Assembly: GCA_013041765.1 (NCBI GenBank)
Contig: JABDRL010000359.1
Location: 1 to 44,454, forward strand
Direction of reading: 5' to 3'
Length of the DNA: 44,454 bases
Source: Dactylosporangium sp.
Lineage (GTDB): Bacteria; Actinomycetota; Actinomycetes; Mycobacteriales; Micromonosporaceae
Part shown: positions 9,236 to 17,323 of the stretch, one piece after another
How positions within the stretch are numbered: position 1 is the first letter of the stretch
Layout: each line of letters begins with the position of its first letter
The notes under the pieces: model-generated
Database searches by the model: none
Told to the model about the DNA's origin: nothing
The model's input: the letters and a program-made list of their open reading frames with translations, nothing else
Position numbers and translations under genes: made by a program

Positions 9236-12049
9236 TCACGACGCTTGCTGGCGGGGAGCCGGCGTGGGGACGACCGGTGTTTCGGTATGCGCCGAGGCCG
9301 AGGCCGTGGGCGTCGGCGTGGCCGTTGGCGTCGCCGTGGCCGTGGCCGTGGTGACGGCGGGGAGGTCGAAGGCCCATCCGTCATCCAGGAGCTGCGGGAT
9401 GAGGGTCCGGAGCGCATGAACGGTCTGGGTGCGGTCTCCGCCGCCGTCGTGCAGGAGCATGATCCCGCCCGGTTCGAGCCGCTCCTGTGCTGCCTGCACG
9501 ATGGCGTCGGCTCCTGGCCTGTTCCAGTCCTCTGGATCGACGGTCCAGGCCAGGGGAGTCAGGCCAAGGTCGGCACCGACCGTGGCGGAGGATCCCCAGC
9601 TGCCGTAGGGAGCGCGGAAGTAGTCGATCCTCGCGTCCGGCGCGGCCGCCAGCACCGCGGCGGTCATCGCAGACAGGTCACTGCTGACCTGTGCTGCGGT
9701 CATGGGTGACAGGTCGTCATGGTGCATCGAGTGATTGCACAGGGCGTGCCCCTCCGCGACCAGGCGAAGCACCGCGTCCGGGTGGTCTTTGACCTGGTCG
9801 CCTACCATGCAGAAGGTTGCTGTGATGCCGTACTGAGCGAGCAGGTCAAGGACCTGACCGGTGTACTCCGACGGTCCGTCGTCAAAGGTCAGTGCGACCG
9901 TTTTCCCTCCGGAGCGGGTGCGGTCCACCAGCGTCATCTCCTGGGTCGTGGTGCCCGTGCCGGGCCGTGGGGTGGTAGCTCTCGCAGCTCCGGCGTCACC
10001 GATGCTGGTGCTGCCGACGTGCCCCGGGGCCGGCAGCCGCGCCGGTGGTTTCCCGTCCAGCGCCTGGGCCATGAAGCCTCGCCACAGCCGGGCCGGCAGA
10101 CCATCGCCGGTCATGGGGGAGCCCCCGGCATCTCGGATCGGCCCGGGCCGCTCGCCGCCGATCCAGACCACGGTGGCGAGCTGAGGCGTGTATCCAGCGG
10201 CCAGGGCATCCTGGTTGTCCGCGGTGTTTCCCCATTGCTGGGTTCCGGTCATCAGCGCCGCCGGATGGCCGCCCGGCCCGCCTTCCCGCTCGGCGACGTG
10301 GTGCAGGACGGTGGTGACGTCGGCGGCGACCGCGCGATCGACGACCCGGACGGTGGCGGTTGGCCTGATGCGCCAGCTCTCGCCGCCGATGCCGGTGACC
10401 GACTCGACGAAGTGCCGGTCGGCTCGGATGCCTCCGGCGGCCAGCGTCGCGTATGCGCTGGCGAGATCCGCTGGGGAGACCGGATAGCGCCCGAGGGCGA
10501 TGTCCGCGCGAGTACGTCCGGGGCGCGGCTCGCCCTTGACGTCCACCATGGAGGACACGCCACCGTATGCCGGTGAGATCCCCATGTCGATGGTCCATCG
10601 CCGGACGCGGGCGGCGCCGAGGTGTGTTGCCAGGGCGTAGAACGGTGTGTTCAACGATCGCATCATCGACTCGTCAAGTGTGCAATTCGGACATTGGGCT
10701 CCGCCCCGGTTGTGCAGCGGCGCTCCCAGCCGATCGGGGAAGACCCGGGGTGAGGAGCCGTCCCACCGGGACAGGTACGACACGCCCTCACCCAGGCCGG
10801 CGGCGAGCACCAGCGGTTTGAAGGTGGACGCCGGCGGGTGCGGTGCGCCGGCGTCGTCGTAGAAGCCTTGCCCCCGCCGGCCGCCGTAGTAGGCGCGTAC
10901 CCCGCCGGTTGCAGGATCGACCGATACCAGGGCTCCGCGCAGTCCGGCCGAGGTCTCCACGTGGCCGGTCATGCGGTCAATGGCGTCCTGCTGGGTATCG
11001 TGATCGATGGTTGTCACCACGTTCAGCCCTGCCGTGCGCAGCGTCTGTGGAGAGATTCCCCGGCGGGACAGTTCCCGCTCAACGGCGTCGACGATGAGTC
11101 CGTTTGGCCCGCGCAGGGATTCCGCGGCCGCCGAGGGGGAGAGGACGTCCGGGTAGGCAAGGCGCCTGGCGCTGACATTGTCCAGCCAGGACAGTGATGC
11201 CATCGTGTTGACGACCCACCGCCACCGACGCTGTGCCGCTGGCAGGTCCACGGCGGGGTCGTAGCCCCAGGGATCCTTGATGATCGAGGCGAGGACCGCC
11301 CCCTGGGCGACGGTCAGCCGGTCGGTCGTCGTGCCGAAATAGGCCTTCGCCGCGGCTGCGATACCATACGCGCCCCGACCGAAATAGATGGTATTGAGGT
11401 AGCGTTGTAGAATCTCGTCCTTGCTGCACCGCCGCTCGAGTTTCACCGAGAGCACCATCTCGTTGGCCTTGCGACGGACGGTGCGTGTCTGCGTCAGGTA
11501 CGCGTTCCGGACGTATTGCTGGGTAATGGTGGACGCGCCTTGGCTGCCGCCGAACAGATTGGCCCATGCGGCGCGTGCGATTCCTCGGGTCGACAGACCG
11601 CGATGGTCGTAGTAGCCGCGATCCTCTGCCGCGAGTATCGCATCGCGAACGGATTCTGGCACATCCGATAGCGGCACGTCGGTCCGGTTGGCGGTGCCCA
11701 GCCTGGCCAGTACGGTATGCCCGTCGCGGTAGTACAGGACTGATGCCTGAGGAACCTGGGGGTCATCCGGCAATGGCACCTGGGCGGCGTATATGACAAC
11801 CGCGCCGGTCAGCATCAACATGACGACCGTCATCGACACCATGAACCGTCGAAGAACCCGCCAGATTATCGATCCGCCGATCCGCGGCGAGCCCAGAAGC
11901 GGGACCCTCGCAAGGGGTGTGCATGTCGTGATGCGATGCCATGATCTGCTGCCCGAACGAGCGAGCGATCGCGCTACATCAGACAGATCGCCAGGTAACT
12001 GGTGAAGTGACCTTCGACGATGCGTTGCCTTCAATCTGAATCTACGCAC
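9236..12049 (-). CDS. Class A penicillin-binding protein fused to a polysaccharide deacetylase
   Basis: 937 residues. A cytoplasmic basic N-terminus is followed by one membrane helix (about 69-89). The GT51 glycosyltransferase follows (catalytic Glu142 in AEDRGYYDHRG, GASTITQQ 171-178, RKANE and YLNTIYFGRGAYGI). Next is a transpeptidase with Ser408-Thr-Phe-Lys411 and Ser465-Leu-Asn467. A NodB-type deacetylase follows: TFDDGP 721-726, His773/His777, RAPYG 812-816, VDPEDW and LLHDGGG, so all five motifs are present. A Thr/Pro/Ala tail ends the protein. It should polymerise and cross-link peptidoglycan outside the membrane and deacetylate N-acetyl sugars. The third transpeptidase motif, normally KTG, reads Met600-Thr-Gly, so cross-linking may be impaired. 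GTG 12049 has AGGAG 6 bases upstream. The gene is divergent from an OmpR-type regulator with shared direct repeats between them. Confidence 0.93.
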   Translation of the reverse strand: MRRFRLKATHRRRSLHQLPGDLSDVARSLARSGSRSWHRITTCTPLARVPLLGSPRIGGSIIWRVLRRFMVSMTVVMLMLTGAVVIYAAQVPLPDDPQVPQASVLYYRDGHTVLARLGTANRTDVPLSDVPESVRDAILAAEDRGYYDHRGLSTRGIARAAWANLFGGSQGASTITQQYVRNAYLTQTRTVRRKANEMVLSVKLERRCSKDEILQRYLNTIYFGRGAYGIAAAAKAYFGTTTDRLTVAQGAVLASIIKDPWGYDPAVDLPAAQRRWRWVVNTMASLSWLDNVSARRLAYPDVLSPSAAAESLRGPNGLIVDAVERELSRRGISPQTLRTAGLNVVTTIDHDTQQDAIDRMTGHVETSAGLRGALVSVDPATGGVRAYYGGRRGQGFYDDAGAPHPPASTFKPLVLAAGLGEGVSYLSRWDGSSPRVFPDRLGAPLHNRGGAQCPNCTLDESMMRSLNTPFYALATHLGAARVRRWTIDMGISPAYGGVSSMVDVKGEPRPGRTRADIALGRYPVSPADLASAYATLAAGGIRADRHFVESVTGIGGESWRIRPTATVRVVDRAVAADVTTVLHHVAEREGGPGGHPAALMTGTQQWGNTADNQDALAAGYTPQLATVVWIGGERPGPIRDAGGSPMTGDGLPARLWRGFMAQALDGKPPARLPAPGHVGSTSIGDAGAARATTPRPGTGTTTQEMTLVDRTRSGGKTVALTFDDGPSEYTGQVLDLLAQYGITATFCMVGDQVKDHPDAVLRLVAEGHALCNHSMHHDDLSPMTAAQVSSDLSAMTAAVLAAAPDARIDYFRAPYGSWGSSATVGADLGLTPLAWTVDPEDWNRPGADAIVQAAQERLEPGGIMLLHDGGGDRTQTVHALRTLIPQLLDDGWAFDLPAVTTATATATPTATPTPTASASAHTETPVVPTPAPRQQAS

Positions 12050-12100
12050 CTGGATCTCCTACGTCGTGTCCGATGTATGGCGCAAGGTACGTCTGGGGCG

Positions 12101-12116
12101 ATGAAGGAATAGTGAA
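12101..12116 (-). promoter_or_regulatory. Direct-repeat operator facing the PBP-deacetylase gene
   Basis: Read on the minus strand: TTCAC, six bases, TTCAT, with half-sites starting 11 bases apart. It sits 51 bases before the GTG of the fusion gene, with a possible -10 (CATACA) near 12074-12080. An 11-base period is what OmpR/PhoB-type DNA-binding domains use, and the half-site resembles the GTTCACC repeats of Streptomyces PhoP boxes. Confidence 0.5.
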
Positions 12117-12179
12117 GAAGTGGTGCCTGACGGATGCGGGATTCGGAATCAGCGAATCGCACCCATCGTTGACGAGTCC

Positions 12180-12195
12180 TTCACAGGTTCTTCAT
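12180..12195 (+). promoter_or_regulatory. Matching direct-repeat operator facing the OmpR-type regulator gene
   Basis: TTCAC, six bases, TTCAT on the plus strand, the same architecture as the site at 12101-12116 but oriented toward the regulator. It lies 62 bases before ATG 12258. An A+T-richer stretch with a possible -10 (TATGTA) follows about 15 bases downstream. It suggests autoregulation and co-control of the divergent fusion gene. Confidence 0.5.
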
Positions 12196-12257
12196 GGCAT
12201 GTGTTTCAATATGTACGCATCTGGCCAGGCTGGCGATGGCTCGGCGAGCGCCGGGAG

Positions 12258-12965
12258 ATGAACGACGGGGGCCCGACGGTGGCACGGATACTGGTCGCGG
12301 AAGACGACCGGAAGCAGGCCAACCTCATGCGGGTGTACCTGGAACGCGACGGTCACAGCGTGCTGACCGTCGCCGATGGGCGAGCGGCACTGGACCAGTG
12401 CCGGGCACGCCGTCCGGACCTGGTGGTGCTCGATGTCATGATGCCGCTGGTGGACGGGCTGGACGTGTGCCGGATCCTGCGTGCCGAGTCCAACATTTCG
12501 ATCCTGCTTCTCACCGCGCGCTCAACCGAGCAGGACATCCTGCTGGGCCTGGACCTTGGCGCTGACGACTACATCACCAAGCCGTACAGCCCGCGTCAGT
12601 TCACCGCCCGGGTACGGGCGGTGTTGCGGCGGGCGGGCGCCGCGGCGCCTCGCGACGCGGACGTCCTCCGCGTTGGAGATCTCCAGGTCGACCCGAGCCG
12701 GTTCGAGGTGCGGCTGGGCGCTCGTCCGGTGACGCTGACCGCGAAGGAATTCGGCATCCTGGAGGTGCTCGCCCGTGAACCAGGCCGGGCATTCACCCGG
12801 GCTCAGATCATCCAGCAGGCCTTTGGATTCGACCACGACGTCCTCGAACGCACCATCGACGCACATGTCATGAATCTGCGGCGCAAGATCGAGGAGAACC
12901 CGGCCGAGCCCCGGTATGTGCAGACGGTCTACGGCCGCGGGTACCGCGTTCCGGAGGAACCGTGA
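12258..12965 (+). CDS. OmpR/PhoB-family response regulator
   Basis: 235 residues: a receiver with the acidic pair D16-D17, phospho-acceptor D59 (VVLDVMMPL), the conserved Thr of LLLTARS and Lys of DDYITKPYS, then a winged-helix DNA-binding domain ending in YVQTVYGRGYRV. It should bind tandem 11-base repeats as a head-to-tail dimer; two such repeats lie just upstream. ATG 12258 is taken as the start, but GTG 12279 (protein beginning VARILVAEDD, with a G-rich stretch upstream) is just as plausible. The stop overlaps the kinase GTG as GTGA. Likely targets are its own operon and the divergent PBP-deacetylase gene. Confidence 0.88.
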   Translation: MNDGGPTVARILVAEDDRKQANLMRVYLERDGHSVLTVADGRAALDQCRARRPDLVVLDVMMPLVDGLDVCRILRAESNISILLLTARSTEQDILLGLDLGADDYITKPYSPRQFTARVRAVLRRAGAAAPRDADVLRVGDLQVDPSRFEVRLGARPVTLTAKEFGILEVLAREPGRAFTRAQIIQQAFGFDHDVLERTIDAHVMNLRRKIEENPAEPRYVQTVYGRGYRVPEEP

Positions 12966-14607
12966 GGTTCCAGCTACGGGTACTCGGCCTGGTCGGGATG
13001 GTCGCGGTGGTCGCGACGGGAGCGACCTCGTGGATCACGCTGGGAGTGACGTCACGCCTCTGGGGGAAGTCGGAAGAGGCGGCCCGCCGCGAGGTCGAGG
13101 TCATCACGCAGACCCTGGTCGCATACGGTCGACAGCACGGCACCTGGGAAGGCGTCGACGCCGCCGTCACGGACCTGACCCGCCGGACCGGCCAGCGGAT
13201 CCGGCTGGTCACCGAGTACGACGAGGTCGTGGTCGACAGCGACAACCTGGCCGGGCGGGCCGCCCGGCCGCCGCCACATCGCCAACACTCATCGACCCTC
13301 GACCGGTACTTGATCTTCCAGCCGGACCGTTCCCCAGGGAACTGGCCGTCCTTACCGGCGCCGAGATCGACCGGGCCATCCGCGACATCCGCCGTGCCGC
13401 CTGCCTGACCCGCAGCGGAAGCGAACCGGAGACGACCGCGGACACCTACGGAACGCCGTCCCCGGAGGCCGGACCCGACGCGTCCCGGCCGATGGATGTC
13501 CAGCACTGCGGCACCCTGGTAGGGGTCACCGCCCAGGAACGGACCGAGATCCTCGGCGAGGCTCTCGCCTGCGCCAGGATGTCCTCGGGTACCTTCCGCC
13601 CCTGCCTGACCCGGCTGTTCACCGACCGGATCAGCCCGGTGGCACCCGTGCCGCTCCTGCTCTACCTTGGCGCGGTCGGGCGGCAGCCACTGCGCACATT
13701 GGCGTTCCCGCTGCTGGTGACGGCCAGTGTCGTGATGGTTGTGGCTGTCGCCGGCGGTGTCCTCCTCAGCCGGCGGGTACTCCGCCCGGTGGGTACGCTC
13801 ACCACCGCCGCGCGCCGTTTCGGCGACGGCGATCTCGCTACCCGGGTACGAGTCTCCGGACACGACGAACTCGCCGAGCTGGGCTGCTCGTTCAACCGCA
13901 TGGCCGAATCGATCCAGAGCGCAGAGGAGCGGCAGCGGCGCATGGTCTCCGACGTCGCGCACGAGCTGCGGACTCCGCTGGCCAACCTGCGCGGCTACCT
14001 GGAGGCGCTCAAGGACGGGGTGATCGCGCCAGCGCCGGAGGTCTTCACCTCGCTGCATGACGAGGCCGTGCTCCAGCAGCTCATCGTCGAGGATCTGCAG
14101 ACACTGGCGCTGGCGGAAGCGGGAACGCTGACCTACCAGCGAACCCTCGTCGATCTCGCTGAGTTGCTGGAAGGCTGCCGGGCGGCCCACCAGGCGGTCG
14201 CCGCCGCGGGCGAGATCCGGCTGGTTGTCCGGCAGCCCGGCCCGGCCCGCGTCGTTGCCGACCACGGCCGGCTTCGTCAGGTACTCAGCAACCTCATCAC
14301 CAACGCGATCCGGCACACGCAGGCCGACGGCACGGTCACGCTGGCCGCCGAGTCCCACGGGACCACCGTGATCATCAAGGTGAGCGATACCGGTTGCGGG
14401 ATCGCGGAAGCCGATCTGCCATGCGTGTTCGACCGGTTCTGGAGAGCCGACGCGGCCCGGCGGCGGTCCACCGGCGGCAGCGGCCTTGGCCTGGCGATCG
14501 CTCGACAGATCGTGCTGGACCACGGTGGCACCATCACGGTGGCCAGCCAGGTTGGCCAGGGCACGACCTTCACGGTCACGCTCCCGGGCTACGACCCAGC
14601 GCGCTGA
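12962..14607 (+). pseudogene. HAMP sensor histidine kinase, frameshifted
   Basis: Partner kinase of the preceding regulator (GTGA overlap). The first frame encodes a membrane helix (about residues 6-28) and the start of an extracytoplasmic sensor up to DSDNLAGRAARP. The rest of the protein continues in another frame from about 13265 (TSPTLIDPRPVLDLP). It contains a second membrane helix, HAMP, an H-box (VAHELRTP, His codon 13960-13962), an N-box (NLITNAIRHT), G1 (DTGCGIAEADL) and G2 (GSGLGLAIARQ). Restoring the frame needs one base (or minus two) in the C/G-rich stretch near 13250-13270. Everything else is intact. It is therefore either a very recent pseudogene or a one-base sequence error. 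As written, only the N-terminal 148 residues would be made from the proper start. Confidence 0.8.
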
Positions 14608-14692
14608 ACCAGGCTCGCGCGCGGGGCATTCTGACGTCTGCCGTGCTCGATATGCTCGGTCCCGCTGTCATCGAGGGGCTGGAGGGTCTGGC

Positions 14693-15646
14693 GTGACGAT
14701 CGGCGCGAGTGGCACGGTCGAGGCGATCGGCCGGGGATACCGGGGCACGGAGGACTACTGGCGCATCCGTCAGCTGCTCGTCGATACCCATCGCAGCACC
14801 CCGGCCGGTCTGAACTGGGAGATCCGCCGGTGGGACGGCTGGTACTGGACCGACGCCGAGGGCGGTCGGAACCGCGGCGAGGCCCGATCCGATGTGCGGC
14901 TATGGGAAACCGCCGATGGGCGTCTGGTGGGCGCGGTGTGTGGCGAATCCGCTGCCGCCGCCCATCTCCAGGTGCACCCGGACTTCCGCTTCCTCGAAGC
15001 CGAGATGCTCAGCTGGGCCGAGGGCCACCTGGCCGGCCGCACCGCGGAGGGACAGCGGCAGTTGCACACCCGCGCGCTGGACGGTGACGAGCCGCGGTTG
15101 CGCCTGCTGCGCGAGCGCGACTACCAACCCACCTGGGGCGAGGCCTGCCGGAGGATGCGGATCGATCCCCATCGCCTGCCCGAAGCCTCCCCGGTCGCCG
15201 GCTACCGTCTGCGTGGGCTTCGGCCGCGCGATGTGCGGGACTACCGGCGCATCGCCGATGTGCTGAATGCCGGCTTCGGGCGGACCTGCCACACGGCGGG
15301 GGAGTTCGCGGCCCTGACCGGTTCGCCATTGTTTCGGGCGGACCTGCACCTGATGGCCGAGGCCGCCGACGGGTCATGTGCCGCGTTCGTCGGGCTGGCC
15401 GTTGACGAGGCGAACCGGTTCGGCATCGTCGAGCCGGTATGTACCCATCCGGGTCACCGGCGGCGCGGACTGGCCGCCGCATTGATCCGGGAGGGGATCC
15501 GCCGGATCGCCGCGCTGGGGGCCACGGTCCTCACCCTTGACACCGGCGACGATCCGGCGGCCAACGCCCTGTACGAGGCGGTCGGGTTCACCGAAGTGCA
15601 CCACGGGCACGTCCACCGCCGGCTCCTGGGGGACCGTCCCCGGTAG
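14693..15646 (+). CDS. Tandem GNAT-fold N-acetyltransferase
   Basis: 317 residues with two GNAT-like halves. The N-terminal half (about 1-160) is divergent, with a WEIRRWDGWYW stretch and an acetyltransferase-like LVGAVCGES strand. The C-terminal half (about 170-317) has the acetyl-CoA loop HPGHRRRGLAAALI and the closing helix NALYEAVGF. It should transfer an acetyl group from acetyl-CoA to an amine; the substrate cannot be told from sequence. GTG 14693 is supported by GGAGG 7 bases upstream. It starts 85 bases after the kinase and may be cotranscribed with it. Tandem-GNAT architecture resembles mycothiol synthase, but the motifs here do not clearly identify that enzyme. Confidence 0.8.
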   Translation: MTIGASGTVEAIGRGYRGTEDYWRIRQLLVDTHRSTPAGLNWEIRRWDGWYWTDAEGGRNRGEARSDVRLWETADGRLVGAVCGESAAAAHLQVHPDFRFLEAEMLSWAEGHLAGRTAEGQRQLHTRALDGDEPRLRLLRERDYQPTWGEACRRMRIDPHRLPEASPVAGYRLRGLRPRDVRDYRRIADVLNAGFGRTCHTAGEFAALTGSPLFRADLHLMAEAADGSCAAFVGLAVDEANRFGIVEPVCTHPGHRRRGLAAALIREGIRRIAALGATVLTLDTGDDPAANALYEAVGFTEVHHGHVHRRLLGDRPR

Positions 15647-15701
15647 CTGGCAACTTGGTCACCGGTCACCGGGACGTGGCCATGGGCAGCAACCGGACCG
15701 G

Positions 15702-16715
15702 GTGGTGCTGGCGGACGGGCCCGGCACCGCCCGGCGGGCGGCCACCAACAGCGGGCCGGGCGACACCGACGCGGCCCGCGCGGTAGCCGCGACGCTGACC
15801 GCGATCCTGCGACGCGAGGTGTCCGCGCTGTGGCGCCGGGGCTGGCAGCCCGCCGACGTTGTTCGCATGGCCCGGCGCGACCACGGTGCCAGGCCCGGGC
15901 GTCGTCGTCGACGCTATCGCCGCTCAGCTGCGTACCTATGCCCCCACCACCATCGACGAGCGCTGGGAGGCCCAGCTGCGTGACCTCGGCGCGGTGGTCT
16001 GGTGGTCCACCGACGATGCGTATCTCGCGGCGCTGGGCGAGCGCGAGGGACTGGCCCGCCCGGAGCTGATCCGCTGCGTGCTGGAGGTGTTGCACGTCTT
16101 CAGTACCTGCCCGGAGATCGAGATCCTGTGCCCGCCGCCGGGGCAGGGCCGGCGCGGCTCGCTCGGCCCGGGCGCGGCCGGAGCCCGGGCGACCGACCCG
16201 CGTCAGCTGGACCGGGTGCGGGCGTTGCTGGCCAAGGCGGAGTCGACCAGCTTCCCGGAAGAGGCCGAGGCGTACACGGCCAAGGCCCAGGAGCTGATGG
16301 CCCGCCACCGCATCGACTGCGCGCTCTGGAAGCGGCGGCCGGCGCGAACCGGTGCCGTTCGGTCTGGTCCAAGTCCCTCGGACATGCCACGGTGCTCGGA
16401 TTTCCTTCCGATGTGGACGCCGTTGAGTTGCTGTTCACCTCGCTGCTGGTGCAGGCGACCGGGGCGATGGTGCAGGCGACCCGGCAGGCGACCGAGCAGG
16501 CCACTCGGGATATCTCCGGTCGGCCCGAGGCCGACCGGCTGCTGCCGGTGCTCGCCGACCGGGACTCGGCGGTCGGCGCGATGGCCGACGAACTCTTTCC
16601 CGACCTCACCGGTCAATCGGTGTCGATCACCAACAGGGACGGGTGGGCCTCGGGGCGGGCCGCCGCGGACCACGCTCGGCTGACGACCCGGCGGGCGGTT
16701 GCCGCCGAGGCCTGA
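15702..16715 (+). pseudogene. DUF2786-family gene, multiply broken
   Basis: Three reading-frame pieces match one DUF2786-type protein in order. Piece 1 (from about GTG 15702) has ALWRRGWQPADVVRMARRDHG. Piece 2, after a frame change near 15897-15902 in CCCGGG, has VVVDAIAAQLRTYAP and the DUF2786 core RVRALLAKAESTSFPEEAEAYTAKAQELMARH. Piece 3, from about 16345, has VWSKSLGHATVLGFPSDVDAVELLFTSLLVQAT and ends at 16715. Two stretches normally present appear to be missing: the segment between the core and VWSKSLG, and the conserved RAFLLG-like stretch after LLVQAT. The combination of one frameshift and internal deletions indicates a real pseudogene. The function of intact members is unknown. Confidence 0.75.
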
Positions 16716-16937
16716 GCCGGACGGCGGGCACCTGCCGGGGTGCTCGCAGATTGACCATCTCGTACTTGGACCCGCCGCTCCACCGCAATGTGTGCTGGTG
16801 AGGGAGCGGTCGCCAGACTGCCTCGGCCATCGCCAGTCACGGGCCATTCGGCCCTATTGTCATGGGTCGTTGGACGGAAAACTGGAATGTTCCCCTGAAC
16901 GCCCAACCGGACTATCGCGTTCATGGAGGTGACGGCG

Positions 16938-17279
16938 ATGTACGACAGGGAAACCTTCGAAGCGCGGCGTGACCGAGCCGCGCGGATGACCCGAACCAGC
17001 TCTTCCCACGACCCCGTGGCCCGCTATCTCGGCGTGGCGGGCTATGGCGGCGGAACCCGACCGCAGCCACCACCACAGCCCCCGGCCCCGCCAGGGGTAC
17101 CGCCCCCGGACCAGCCTGACCCGTCGGCATCGACGACGGAGCGGCGCACCGCCCGGGAAGCCGACCAGGTCATCGACCGGGTGCTGGCCGACACCGAGAC
17201 CCGACCCAGGGCTCCGGACAAGGGACGCCGGGGCTGGCGCAAACGGTGGTGGTCGCCCTACTCCGGCTCCACCGATTAG
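16938..17279 (+). CDS. Small proline-rich hypothetical protein
   Basis: 113 residues. ATG 16938 is preceded by a near-ideal ribosome site, GGAGGTGA at 16925-16932. The N-terminal 40 residues are charged (MYDRETFEARRDRAARM). A Pro-rich linker occupies about 45-70 and a basic C-terminus (GRRGWRKRWW) follows. No signal peptide or membrane helix is seen. I do not recognise a family. The tail could contact membrane phospholipid or nucleic acid, but that is a guess. It converges on the giant kinase gene with a 44-bp gap. Confidence 0.6.
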   Translation: MYDRETFEARRDRAARMTRTSSSHDPVARYLGVAGYGGGTRPQPPPQPPAPPGVPPPDQPDPSASTTERRTAREADQVIDRVLADTETRPRAPDKGRRGWRKRWWSPYSGSTD

Positions 17280-17323
17280 GGCTGGTTCCGCCCCGCGGGA
17301 GCCTCGGCGGCCGGTGCCGGGCT

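Noticed and set aside
9290-9360. GC-rich repeat near the end of the PBP fusion as a regulatory repeat
   Set aside because: It simply encodes the Thr-Ala-Pro low-complexity tail of the protein.
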